Shown one piece after another: positions 26,401 through 38,720 of a stretch of 64,000 nucleotides of DNA. Every line of letters begins with the position of its first letter. Positions within the stretch are counted from its first letter, which is position 1. The notes under the pieces were generated by a model. That model worked only from the letters and a program-made list of their open reading frames with translations, did no database searches and was not told the DNA's origin. Both the position numbers and the translations under genes were made by a program. Origin of the DNA: Ptiloglossa arizonensis (Eukaryota; Arthropoda; Insecta; Hymenoptera; Colletidae); NCBI RefSeq assembly GCF_051014685.1, contig NW_027478600.1:496001-560000 (forward strand), read 5' to 3'.

Positions 26401-26949
26401 GGCAGTTTGGATGTAAGAAACGCTTGAGAAACTCAAAATTTTCGCAGTTCTGATGCTCCAAACGAATAACCAGAACGGCCTAGGGGAAAGTACGCATACC
26501 GTTGTAATCGGGCGAGTTTCTACTTTCAGATGCAACAGAAATTTTGCGGATTGGTCAATCCGTTCGCGAGATATGGCAGTTTGGATGTAAGAAACGCTTG
26601 AGAAACTAAAAATTTTCGCAGTTCTGATGCTCGAAACGAATAACTAGAACGGCCTAGGGGAAAAGTACTCATACCGTTGTAATCGGGCGAGTTTCTACTT
26701 TCAGATGCAACAGAAATTTTGCGGATTGGTCAATCCGTTTGCGAGATATGGCAGTTTGGAGGTAAGAAACGCTTGAGAAACTCAAAATTTTCGCAGTTCT
26801 GATGCTCCAAACGAATAACCAGAACGGCCTAGGGGAAAAGTACACATACCGTTGCAATTGGGCGAGTTTCTACTTTCAGATGCAACAGAAAGTTTGCGGA
26901 TTGGACTATCCGTTCGAGAGATATGGCAGTTTGGAGGTAAGAAACGCTT

Positions 26950-29900
26950 GAGCAACTCAAATTTTTCGCAGTTCTGATGCTCGAAACGAATAACCAGAAC
27001 GGCCTACGGGAAAAGTACGCATACCGTTGTAATCGGGCGAGTTTCTACTTTCAGATGCAACAGAAATTTTGCGGATTGGTCAATCCGTTCGCGAGATATG
27101 GCAGTTTGGACGTAAGAAACGCTTGAGAAACTCAAAATTTTCGCAGTTCTGATGCCCGAAACGAATAACTAGAACGGCCTAGGGGAAAGGTTGGCATACT
27201 GTTGTAATCGGGCGAGATTCTACTTTCAGATGCAACAGAAATTTTGTGGATTGGTCAATCCGTTCGCGAGATATGGCAGTTTGGACGTAAGAAACGCTTG
27301 AGAAACTCAAAATTTTCGCAGTTCTGATGCTCGAAACGAATAACTAGAACGGCCTAGGGGAAAGGTTGGCATACCGTTGTAATCGGGCGAGTTTCTACTT
27401 TCAGATGCAACAGAAATTTTGTGGATTGGTCAATCCGTTCGCGAGATATGGCAGTTTGGACGTAAGAAACGCTTGAGAAACTAAAAATTTTCGCAGTTTT
27501 GATGCACGAAACGAATAACTAGAACGGCCTAGGTGAAAAGTACGCATACTGTTGTAACCGGGCGAGTTTCTACTTTCAGATGCAACAGAAATTTTGCGGA
27601 TTGGTCAATCCGTTCGCGAGATATGGCAGTTTGGAGGTAAGAAACGCTTGAGAAACTAAAAATTTTCGCAGTTCTGATGCTCGAAACGAATAACTAGAAC
27701 GGCCTAGGGGAAAAGTACGCATACCGTTGTAATCGGGCAAGTTTCTACTTTCAGATGCAACAGAAATTTTGCGGATTGGTCAATCCGTTCGCGAGATATG
27801 GCAGTTTGGATGTAAGAAACGCTTGAGAAACTAAAAATTTTCGCAGTTCTGATGCTCGAAACGAATAACCAGAACGGACTAGGGGAAAAGTACGCATACC
27901 GTTGTAATCGGGCGAGTTTCTACTTTCAGATGCAACAGAAATTTTGCGGATTGGTCAATCCGTTCGCGAGATATGGCAGTTTGGATGTAAGAAACGCTTG
28001 AGAAACTCAAAATTTTCGCAGTTCTGATGCTCCAAACGAATAACCAGAACGGCCTAGGGGAAAAGTACGCATACTGTTGTAACCGGGCTAGTTTCTACTT
28101 TCAGATGCAACAGAAATTTTGGGGATTGGTCAATCCGTTCGCGAGATATGGCAGTTTGGAGGTAAGAAACGCTTGAGAAACTCAAAATTTTCGCAGTTCT
28201 GATGCTCGAAACGAATAACCAGAACGGACTAGGGGAAAAGTACGCATACCGTTGTAATCGGGCGAGTTTCTACTTTCAGATGCAACGGAAATTTTGCGGA
28301 TTGGTCAATCCGTTCGCGAGATATGGCAGATTGGAGGTAAGAAACGCTTGAGAAACTCAAAATTTTCGCAGTTCTGATGCTCCAAACGAATAACCAGAAC
28401 GGCCTAGGGGAAAAGTACGCATACCGTTGTAATCGGGCGAGTTTCTACTTTCAGATGCAACAGAAATTTTGCGGATTGGTTAATCCGTTCGCGAGATATG
28501 GCAGTTTGGAGGTAAGAAACGCTTGAGAAACTAAAAATTTTCGCAGTTCTGATGCTCGAAACGAATAACTAGAACGGCCTAGGGGAAAAGTACGCATACC
28601 GTTGTAATCGGGCAAGTTTCTACTTTCAGATGCAACAGAAATTTTGCGGATTGGTCAATCCGTTCGCGAGATATGGCAGTTTGGATGTAAGAAACGCTTG
28701 AGAAACTAAAAATTTTCGCAGTTCTGATGCTCGAAACGAATAACCAGAACGGACTAGGGGAAAAGTACGCATACCGTTGTAATCGGGCGAGTTTCTACTT
28801 TCAGATGCAACAGAAATTTTGCGGATTGGTCAATCCGTTCGCGAGATATGGCAGTTTGGATGTAAGAAACGCTTGAGAAACTCAAAATTTTCGCAGTTCT
28901 GATGCTCCAAACGAATAACCAGAACGGCCTAGGGGAAAAGTACGCATACCGTTGTAATCGGGCGAGTTTCTGCTTTCAGATGCAACAGAAATTTTGCGGA
29001 TTGGTCAATCCGTTCGCGAGATATGGCAGTTTGGATGTAAGAAACGCTTGAGAAACTAAATATTTTCGCAGTTCTGATGCTCGAAACGAATAACTAGAAC
29101 GGCCTAGGTGAAAAGTACGCATACTGTTGTAACCGGGCTAGTTTCTACTTTCAGATGCAACAGAAATTTTGGGGATTGGTCAATTCGTTCGCGAGGTATG
29201 GCAGTTTGGAGGTAAGAAACGCTTGAGAAACTCAAAATTTTCGCAGTTCTGATGCTCGAAACGAATAACCAGAACGGACTAGGGGAAAAGTACGCATACC
29301 GTTGTAATCGGGCGAGTTTCTACTTTCAGATGCAACAGAAATTTTGCGGATTGGTCAATCCGTTCGCGAGATATGGCAGATTGGAGGTAAGAAACGCTTG
29401 AGAAACTCAAAATTTTCGCAGTTCTGATGCTCCAAACGAATAACCAGAACGGCCTAGGGGAAAAGTACGCATACCGTTGTAATCGGGCGAGTTTCTACTT
29501 TCAGATGCAACAGAAATTTTGCGGATTGGTTAATCCGTTCGCGAGATATGGCAGTTTGGAGGTAAGAAACGCTTGAGAAACTAAAAATTTTCGCAGTTCT
29601 GATGCTCGAAACGAATAACTAGAACGGCCTAGGGGAAAAGTACGCATACCGTTGTAATCGGGCGAGTTTCTACTTTCAGATGCAACAGAAATTTTGCGGA
29701 TTGGTCAATCCGTTCGCGAGATATGGCAGTTTGGATGTAAGAAACGCTTGAGAAACTAAAAATTTTCGCAGTTCTGATGCTCGAAACGAATAACCAGAAC
29801 GGACTAGGGGAAAAGTACGCATACCGTTGTAATCGGGCGAGTTTCTACTTTCAGATGCAACAGAAATTTTGCGGATTGGTCAATCCGTTCGCGAGATATG

Positions 29901-30448
29901 GCAGTTTGGATGTAAGAAACGCTTGAGAAACTCAAAATTTTCGCAGTTCTGATGCTCCAAACGAATAACCAGAACGGCCTAGGGGAAAGTACGCATACCG
30001 TTGTAATCGGGCGAGTTTCTACTTTCAGATGCAACAGAAATTTTGCGGATTGGTCAATCCGTTCGCGAGATATGGCAGTTTGGATGTAAGAAACGCTTGA
30101 GAAACTAAAAATTTTCGCAGTTCTGATGCTCGAAACGAATAACTAGAACGGCCTAGGGGAAAAGTACTCATACCGTTGTAATCGGGCGAGTTTCTACTTT
30201 CAGATGCAACAGAAATTTTGCGGATTGGTCAATCCGTTTGCGAGATATGGCAGTTTGGAGGTAAGAAACGCTTGAGAAACTCAAAATTTTCGCAGTTCTG
30301 ATGCTCCAAACGAATAACCAGAACGGCCCAGGGGAAAAGTACACATACCGTTGCAATTGGGCGAGTTTCTACTTTCAGATGCAACAGAAAGTTTGCGGAT
30401 TGGTCTATCCGTTCGAGAGATATGGCAGTTTGGAGGTAAGAAACGCTT
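26950..30448 (+). repeat. Higher-order repeat copy 2, 20 monomers
   Basis: The sequence matches copy 1 from GATGCCCGAAACG (about 27151) to AGGTGAAAAG, then jumps to the part of copy 1 that begins at about 24140 and follows it to the end at an offset of 3499-3500 bp, including the same 1-bp A-run deletion (about 29986). It is therefore copy 1 minus six monomers (1050 bp). Few substitutions separate the copies (for example GATGCACG at about 27503, GCAACGGAAAT at about 28285). Confidence 0.82.
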
Positions 30449-33400
30449 GAGCAACTCAAATTTTTCGCAGTTCTGATGCTCGAAACGAATAACCAGAACG
30501 GCCTACGGGAAAAGTACGCATACCGTTGTAATCGGGCGAGTTTCTACTTTCAGATGCAACAGAAATTTTGCGGATTGGTCAATCCGTTCGCGAGATATGG
30601 CAGTTTGGAGGTAAGAAACGGTTGAGAAACTCAAAATTTTCACAGTTCTGATGCTCGAAACGAATAACTAGAACGGCCTAGGGGATAGGTTGGCATACCG
30701 TTGTAATCAGGCGAGTTTCTACTTTCAGATGCAACAGAAATTTTGCGGATTGGTCAATCCGTTCGCGAGATATGGCAGTTTGGAGGTAAGAAACGCTTGA
30801 GAAACTCAAAATTTTCGCAGTTCTGATGCTCGAAACAAATAACCAGAACGGCCTAGGGGAAAAGTACGCATACAGTTGTAATCGGGCGAGTTTCTACTTT
30901 CAGATGCAACAGAAATTTTGCGGATTGGTCAATCCGTTCGCGAGATATGGCAGTTTGGAGGTAAGAAACGGTTGAGAAACTCAAAATTTTCACAGTTCTG
31001 ATGCTCGAAACGAATAACTAGAACGGCCTAGGGGAAAAGTACTCATACCGTTGTAATCGGGCGAGTATCTACTTTCAGATGCAACAGCAATTTTGCGGAT
31101 TGGTGTATCCGTTCGCGAGATATGGCTGTTTGGGGGTAAGAAACGCTTGAGAAACTCAAAATTTTGGCAGTTCTGATGCTCGAAACGAATAACTAGAACG
31201 TCCTAGGGGAAAAGTACGCATACCGTTGTAATCGCGCGAGTTTCTACTTTCAGGTGCAACAGAAATTTTGTGGATTGGTCAATCCGTTCGCGAGATATGG
31301 CAGTTTGGACGTAAGAAACGCTTGAGAAACTCAAAATTTTCGCAGTTCTGACGCTCGAAACGAATAACTAGAACGGCCTAGGGGAAAGGTTGGCATACCG
31401 TTGTAATCGGGCGAGTTTCTACTTTCAGATGCAACAGAAATTTTGTGGGTTGGTCAATCCGTTCGCGAGATATGGCAGTTTGGACGTAAGAAACGCTTGA
31501 GAAACTCAAAATTTTCGCAGTTCTGACGCTCGAAACGAATAACTAGAACGGCCTAGGGGAAAGGTTGGCATACCGTTGTAATCGGGCGAGATTCTACTTT
31601 CAGATGCAACAGAAATTTTGTGGATTGGTCAATCCGTTCGCGAGATATGGCAGTTTGGACGTAAGAAACGCTTGAGAAACTCAAAATTTTCGCAGTTCTG
31701 ATGCTCGAAACGAATAACTAGAACGGCCTAGGGGAAAGGTTGGCATACCGTTGTAATCGGGCGAGTTTCTACTTTCAGATGCAACAGAAATTTTGTGGAT
31801 TGGTCAATCCGTTCGCGAGATATGGCAGTTTGGACGTAAGAAACGCTTGAGAAACTAAAAATTTTCGCAGTTCTGATGCTCGAAACGAATAACTAGAACG
31901 GCCTAGGTGAAAAGTACGCATACTGTTGTAACCGGGCGAGTTTCTACTTTCAGATGCAACAGAAATTTTGCGGATTGGTCAATCCGTTCGCGAGATATGG
32001 CAGTTAGGAGGTAAGAAACGCTTGAGAAACTCAAAATTTTCGCAGTTCTGATGCTCGAAACGAATAACCAGAACGGACTAGGGGAAAAGTACGCATACCG
32101 TTGTAATCGGGCGAGTTTCTACTTTCAGATGCAACAGAAATTTTGCGGATTGGTCAATCCGTTCGCGAGATATGGCAGTTTGGAGGTAAGAAACGCTTGA
32201 GAAACTCAAAATTTTCGCAGTTCTGATGCTCCAAACGAATAACCAGAACGGCCTAGGGGAAAAGTACGCATACCGTAGTAATCGGGCGAGTTTCTACTTT
32301 CAGATGCAACAGAAATTTTGCGGATTGGTCAATCCGTTCGCGAGATATGGCAGTTTGGAGGTAAGAAACGCTTGAGAAACTAAAAATTTTCGCAGTTCTG
32401 ATGCTCGAAACGAATAACTAGAACGGCCTAGGGGAAAAGTACGCATACAGTTGTAATCGGGCGAGTTTCTAATTTCAGATGCAACAGAAATTTTGCGGAT
32501 TGGTCAATCCGTTCGCGAGATATGGCAGTTTGGAGGTAAGAAACGGTTGAGAAACTCAAAATTTTCACAGTTCTGATGCTCGAAACGAATAACTAGAACG
32601 GCCTAGGGGAAAAGTACTCATACCGTTGTAATCGGGCGAGTATCTACTTTCAGATGCAACAGCAATTTTGCGGATTGGTGTATCCGTTCGCGAGATATGG
32701 CAGTTTGGTGGTAAGAAACGCTTGAGAAACTCAAAATTTTGGCAGTTCTGATGCTCGAAACGAATAACTAGAACGTCCTAGGGGAAAAGTACGCATACCG
32801 TTGTAATCGCGCGAGTTTCTACTTTCAGGTGCAACAGAAATTTTGTGGATTGGTCAATCCGTTCGCGAGATATGGCAGTTTGGACGTAAGAAACGCTTGA
32901 GAAACTCAAAATTTTCGCAGTTCTGACGCTCGAAACGAATAACTAGAACGGCCTAGGGGAAAGGTTGGCATACCGTTGTAATCGGGCGAGTTTCTACTTT
33001 CAGATGCAACAGAAATTTTGTGGATTGGTCAATCCGTTCGCGAGATATGGCAGTTTGGAGGTAAGAAACGCTTGAGAAACTCAAAATTTTCGCAGTTCTG
33101 ATGCTCCAAACGAATAACCAGATCGGCCTAGGGGAAAAGTACGCATAGCGTTGTAATCGGGCGAGTTTCTACTTTCAGATGCAACAGAAATTTTGCGGAT
33201 TGGTCAATCCGTTCGCGAGATATCGCAGTTTGGAGGTTAGAAACGCTTGAGCAACTCAAAATGTTCACATTTCTGATGCTCGAAACGAATAACTAGAACG
33301 GCCTACGGGAAAAGTACGCATACCGTTGTAATCGGTCGAGTTTCTACTTTCAGATGCAACAGAAATTTTGCGGATTGGTCATTCCGTTCGCGAGATATGG
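30400..33400. repeat. Transition zone between the two satellite domains
   Basis: The GTTGCAATTGGG family stops at about 30.4 kb, and the right-half markers AAATGCATGAG and GCCGTTTGGATG first appear at 33416 and about 33750. Between them are left-type units (GGTTGGCATACC, TTTTGTGGATTGG) mixed with local variants: AACGGTTGAG with TTTTCACAG, ATTTTGGCAG, GCGCGAGTTTC and TTCTGACGCTCG. Two nearly adjacent units at about 31290-31640 share TTCTGACGCTCG and look like a single-monomer tandem duplication. No foreign sequence marks the change; it is a gradual shift of variants. Confidence 0.65.
30845..33055 (+). repeat. 9-monomer-spaced duplication in the transition zone
   Basis: Positions about 30845-31480 recur at about 32420-33055, offset 1575 bp. 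Shared rare markers are CATACAGTTG, AACGGTTGAG with TTTTCACAG, CAACAGCAATTTTG with GGTGTATCC, ATTTTGGCAG, AACGTCCTAGG, ATCGCGCGAG and TTCTGACGCTCG. The first copy has GGGGGTAAG where the second has GGTGGTAAG. Between them lie left-type monomers. Confidence 0.78.
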
Positions 33401-34650
33401 CAGTTTGGAGGTAAGAAATGCATGAGAAACTCAAAATTTTCGCAGTTCTGATGCTCGAAACGAATAACCAGAAAGGCCTAGGGGAAAAGTTCGCATACCG
33501 TTGTAATCGGGCGAGTTTCTACTTTCAGATGCAACAGAAACTTTGCGGATTGGTCAATCCGTTCACGAGATATGGCAGTTTGGAGGTAAGAAATGCATGA
33601 GAAACTCAAAATTTTCGCAGTTCTGATGCTCGAAACGAATAACCAGAACGGCCTAGGGGAAAAGTTCGCATACCGTTGTAATCGGGCGAGTTTATACTTT
33701 CAGATGCAACAGCAATTTTGCGGATTGGTCAATCCGTTCGTGAGATATGGCCGTTTGGATGTAAGAAACGCTTGAGAAACTCAAAATTTTCGCAGTTCTG
33801 ATTCTCGAAACGAATAACCAGAACGGCCCAGTGGTAAAGTACGCATACCCTTGTAATCGGGCGAGTTTCTACTTTCAGATGCAACAAAAATTTTGCGGAT
33901 TGGTCAATCCGTTCGCGAGATATGGCAGTTTGGAGGTAAGAAACGTTTGAGAAACTCAAAATTTTCGCAGTTCTGATGCTCGATACGAATAAATAGAACG
34001 GCCTAGGGGAAAAGTACACATACCCTTGTAATCGGGCGAGTTTCTACTTTCAGATGCAACAAAAATTTTGCGGATTGGTCAATCCTTTCGCGAGATATGG
34101 CAGTTTGGAGGTAACAAACGTTTGAGAAACTCAAAATTTTCGCAGTTCTGATGCTCGAAACGGATAACTAGAACGGCGTAGGGGAAAAGTACACCTACCG
34201 TTGTAATCGGGCGAGTTTCTACTTTCAGATGCAACAGAAGTTTTGCGGATTGGTCAATCCGTTCGCGAGATATCGCAGTTTGGAGGTTAGAAACGCTTGA
34301 GCAACTCAAAATGTTCACATTTCTGATGCTCGAAACGAATAACTAGAACGGCCTACGGGAAAAGTACGCATACCGTTGTAATCGGTCGAGTTTCTACTTT
34401 CAGATGCAACAGAAATTTTGCGGATTGGTCAATCCGTTCGCGAGATATGGCAGTTTGGAGGTAAGAAATGCATGAGAAACTCAAAATTTTCGCAGTTCTG
34501 ATGCTCGAAACGAATAACCAGAAAGGCCTAGGGGAAAAGTTCGCATACCGTTGTAATCGGGCGAGTTTCTACTTTCAGATGCAACAGAAACTTTGCGGAT
34601 TGGTCAATCCGTTCGCGAGATATGGCAGTTTGGAGGTAAGAAACGCTTGA
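33200..34650 (+). repeat. 6-mer (1050-bp) duplication at the start of the right domain
   Basis: The markers ATATCGCAG, GGAGGTTAG, AATGTTCACATTTCTG (33259 and 34309), CCTACGGG, ATCGGTCGAG, AAATGCATGAG and AGAAAGGCC recur at an offset of 1050 bp. Downstream, GCCCAGTGGTAAAG recurs in units at about 34700, 34875 and 35050, and GAGAATCTCAAAAT at about 34650 and 35000, giving a short 350-bp dimer pattern. Confidence 0.75.
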
Positions 34651-36169
34651 GAATCTCAAAATTGTCGCAGTTCTGATGCTCGGAACGAATAACCAGAACG
34701 GCCCAGTGGTAAAGTACGCATACCGTTGTAATCGGGCGAGTTTCTACTTTCAGATGCAACAGAAATTTTGCGGATTGGTCAATCCGTTCGCGAGACATGG
34801 CAGTTTGCATGTAAGAAACGCTTGAGAAACTCAAAATTTTCGCAGTTCTGATTCTCGAAACGAATAACCAGAACGGCCCAGTGGTAAAGTACGCATACCG
34901 TTGTAATCGGGCGAGTTTCTACTTTCAGATGCAACAAAAATTTTGCGGATTGGTCAATCCGTTCGCGAGATATGGCAGTTTGGAGGTAAGAAACGCTTGA
35001 GAATCTCAAAATTTTCGCAGTTCTGATGCTCGGAACGAATAACCAGAACGGCCCAGTGGTAAAGTACGCATACCGTTGTAATCGGTCGAGTTTCTACTTT
35101 CAGATGCAACAGAAATTTTGCGGATTGGTCAATCCGTTCGCGAGATATGGCAGTTTGGAGGTAAGAAATGCATGAGAAACTCAAAATTTTCGCAGTTCTG
35201 ATGCTCGAAACGAATAACCAGAAAGGCCTAGGGGAAAAGTTCGCATACCGTTGTAATCGGGCGAGTTTCTACTTTCAGATGCAACAGAAACTTTGCGGAT
35301 TGGTCAATCCGTTCGCGAGATATGGCAGTTTGGAGGTAAGAAACGGATGAGAAACTCAAAATTTTCGCAGTTCTGATGCTCGAAACGAATAACTGAAACG
35401 GCCTAGGGGAAAAGTACACATACCGTTGTAATCGGGCGAGTTTCTACTAACAGATGCAACAGAAATTTTGCGGATTGCTCAATCCGGTCCCGAGATATGG
35501 CAGTTTGGAAGTAAGAAACGTTTGCGAAACTCAAAATTTTCGCAGTTCTGATGCTCGAAACGAATAACTAGAACGGCCTAGGGGAAAAGTACGCATACCG
35601 TTGTAATCGGGCGAGTTTCTACTTTCAGATGCAACAGAAATTTTGCGGATTGGTCGATCCGTTCGCGAGATATGGCAGTTTTTAGGTAAGTAACGCTTGA
35701 GAAACTCAAAATTTTCGCAGTTCTGATGCTCGACAAGCATAACTAGAACGGCCTAGGGGAAAAGTACGCATACCGTTGTAATCGGGCGAGTTTCTACTTT
35801 CAGATGCAACAGAAATTTTGCGGATTGGTCTATCCGTTCGCGAGATATGGCAGTTTGGAGGTAAGAAATGCATGAGAAACTCAAAATTTTCGCAGTTCTG
35901 ATGCTCGAAACGAATAACTAGAACGGCCTAGGGGAAAAGTACGCATACCGTTGTAATCGGGCGAGTTTCTACTTTCAGATGCAACAGAAATTTTGCGGAT
36001 TGGTCTATCCGTTCGCGAGATATGGCAGTTTGGAGGTAAGAAATGCATGAGAAACTCAAAATTTTCGCAGTTCTGATGCTCGAAACGAATAACTAGAACG
36101 GCCTAGGGGAAAAGTACGCAGACCGTTGTGATCGGGCGAGTTTCTACTTTCAGATGCAACAGCAATTTT

Positions 36170-38720
36170 GCGGATTGGTCAATCCGTTCGCGAGATATGG
36201 CCGTTTGGATGTAAGAAACGCTTGAGAAACTCAAAATTTTCGCAGTTCTGATGCTCGAAACGAATAACCAGAACGGCCTAGTGGTAAAGTACGCATACCG
36301 TTGTAATCGGGCGAGTTTCTACTTTCAGATGCAACAGAAATTTTGCGGATTGGTCAATCCGTTCGCGAGATATGGCAGTTTGGAGGTAAGAAACGCTTGA
36401 GAAACTCAAAATTTTCGCAGTTCTGATGGTCGAAACGAATAACCAGAACGGCCTAGGGGCAAAGTACGCATACCGTTGTATTCGGGCGAGTTTCTCCTTT
36501 CTGATGCACCAGAAATTTTGCGGATTGGTCAATCCGTTCGCGAGATATGGCAGTTTGGAGGTAAGAAACGGATGAGAAACTCAAAATTTTCGCAGTTCTG
36601 ATGCTCGAAACGAATAACCAGAACGGCCTAGGGGAAAAGTACACATACCGTTGTAATCGGGCGAGTTTCTACTTTCAGATGAAACAGAAATTTTGCGGAT
36701 TGGTCGATCCGGTCGCCAGATATGGCAGTTTGGAGGTAAGAAACGCTTGAGAAACTCAAAATTTTCGCAGTTCTGATGCTCGAAACGAATAACTAGAACG
36801 GCCTAGGGGAAAAGTACGCAGACCGTTGTGATCGGGCGAGTTTCTACTTTCAGATGCAACAGCAATTTTGCGGATTGGTCAATCCGTTCGCGAGATATGG
36901 CCGTTTGGATGTAAGAAACGCTTGAGAAACTCAAAATTTTCGCAGTTCTGATGCTCGAAACGAATAACCAGAACGGCCTAGTGGTAAAGTACGCATACCG
37001 TTGTAATCGGGCGAGTTTCTACTTTCAGATGCAACAGAAATTTTGCGGATTGGTCAATCCGTTCGCGAGATATGGCAGTTTGGAGGTAAGAAACGCTTGA
37101 GAAACTCAAAATTTTCGCAGTTCTGATGCTCGAAACGAATAACCAGAACGGCCTAGTGGTAAAGTACGCATACCGTTGTAATCGGGCGAGTTTCTACTTT
37201 CAGATGCAACAGAAATTTTGCGGATTGGTCAATCCGTTCGCGAGATATGGCCGTTTGGATGTAAGAAACGCTTGAGAAACTCAAAATTTTCGCAGTTCTG
37301 ATGCTCGAAACGAATAACCAGAACGGCCTAGTGGTAAAGTACGCATACCGTTGTAATCGGGCGAGTTTCTACTTTCAGATGCAACAGAAATTTTGCGGAT
37401 TGGTCAATCCGTTCGCGAGATATGGCAGTTTGGAGGTAAGAAACGCTTGAGAAACTCAAAATTTTCGCAGTTCTGATGGTCGAAACGAATAACCAGAACG
37501 GCCTAGGGGCAAAGTACGCATACCGTTGTATTCGGGCGAGTTTCTCCTTTCTGATGCACCAGAAATTTTGCGGATTGGTCAATCCGTTCGCGAGATATGG
37601 CAGTTTGGAGGTAAGAAACGGATGAGAAACTCAAAATTTTCGCAGTTCTGATGCTCGAAACGAATAACCAGAACGGCCTAGGGGAAAAGTACACATACCG
37701 TTGTAATCGGGCGAGTTTCTACTTTCAGATGAAACAGAAATTTTGCGGATTGGTCGATCCGGTCGCCAGATATGGCAGTTTGGAGGTAAGAAACGCTTGA
37801 GAAACTCAAAATTTTCGCAGTTCTGATGCTCGAAACGAATAACTAGAACGGCCTAGGGGAAAAGTACGCAGACCGTTGTGATCGGGCGAGTTTCTACTTT
37901 CAGATGCAACAGCAATTTTGCGGATTGGTCAATCCGTTCGCGAGATATGGCCGTTTGGATGTAAGAAACGCTTGAGAAACTCAAAATTTTCGCAGTTCTG
38001 ATGCTCGAAACGAATAACCAGAACGGCCTAGTGGTAAAGTACGCATACCGTTGTAATCGGGCGAGTTTCTACTTTCAGATGCAACAGAAATTTTGCGGAT
38101 TGGTCTATCCGTTCGGGAGATATGGCAGTTTGGAGGTAAGAAATGCATGAGAAACTCAAAATTTTCGCAGTTCTGATGCTCGAAACGAATAACTAGAACG
38201 GCCTAGGGGAAAAGTACGCATTCCGTTGTGATCGGGCGAGTTTCTACTTTCAGATACAACAGCAATTTTGCGGATTGGTCAATCCGTTCGCGAGATATTG
38301 CAGTTTGGAGGTAAGAAACGCTTGAGAATCTCAAAATTTTCGCAGTTCTGATGCTCGAAACGAATAACCAGAACGGCCTAGTGGTAAAGTACGCATACCG
38401 TTGTAATCGGGCGAGTTTCTACTTTCAGATGCAACAGAAATTTTGCAGATTGGTCAATCCGTTCGCGAGATATGGCAGTTTGGAGGTAAGAAACGCTTGA
38501 GAAACTCAAAATTTTCGCAGTTCTGATGGTCGAAACGAATAACCAGAACGGCCTAGGGGCAAAGTACGCATACCGTTGTATTCGGGCGAGTTTCTCCTTT
38601 CTGATGCACCAGAAATTTTGCGGATTGGTCAATCCGTTCGCGAGATATGGCAGTTTGGAGGTAAGAAACGGATGAGAAACTCAAAATTTTCGCAGTTCTG
38701 ATGCTCGAAACGAATAACTG
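36170..38720 (+). repeat. 6-mer (1050-bp) higher-order repeat, about 2.4 copies
   Basis: The distinctive adjacent variants CTGATGGTCGAAACG, AGGGGCAAAGTACG, TTGTATTCGGGCG and TTTCTGATGCACCAG occur at about 36425, 37475 and 38525, and the following AACGGATGAG unit keeps the same spacing. The CGCAGACCGTTGTGATCGG unit occurs at 36118, 36818 and 37868, spaced 4 and 6 monomers. The third copy is partly replaced: CGGGAGATATGG and AAATGCATGAG appear at about 38110-38150 in place of the expected variants. Confidence 0.82.

Larger units (their letters stand above)
22407..26949 (+). repeat. Higher-order repeat copy 1, 26 monomers
   Basis: The unit is delimited by the marker GAGCAACTCAAATTTTTCGC (22407, again at 26950 and 30449). 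Its interior contains GATGCCCGAAACG, AGGTGAAAAG, a six-monomer stretch at about 23090-24140 absent from copy 2, then a nested 5-mer/6-mer pattern marked by GGGCAAGTTTC (24236 and 25111), GATTGGTTAATCC (at about 24101, 24976 and 26026), TGGGGATTGG and GGCAGATTGGAGG (at about 24827 and 25877). It ends with a monomer carrying a 1-bp deletion in the A run at about 26487. Confidence 0.82.
1..30400. repeat. Left satellite domain with mixed monomer families
   Basis: Several monomer types alternate here. One has AGAATGG, ACACATACC, GTTGCAATTGGG and CTATCCGTTCGAGAG (for example 176-350 and 526-700). A second has GGGGAATGGTTCGCATACC and TTTCAGGTGC. A third has GGTTGGCATACC or GGTTGACATACC with TTTTGTGGATTGG and TTTGGACG. 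A fourth has CATACTGTTGTAACCGGGC. In places, such as 16.1-18.5 kb, the first two alternate as rough 350-bp dimers. The first type is last seen at about 30.4 kb and I saw none to the right, so this domain has a distinct origin or history. Confidence 0.75.

Noticed and set aside
30400..33416. Transposon or unique insertion at the domain boundary
   Set aside because: Monomer phase continues through the zone without any interruption, and every segment aligns to the 175-bp unit.
33729..34019. Short open reading frames (60-96 codons) on both strands, the longest here, many with near-identical products
   Set aside because: They are made of satellite monomers. Because 175 leaves remainder 1 when divided by 3, the frame rotates each unit and stops recur. 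Similar products arise only because the DNA repeats. No codon bias, ribosome site or domain supports coding.
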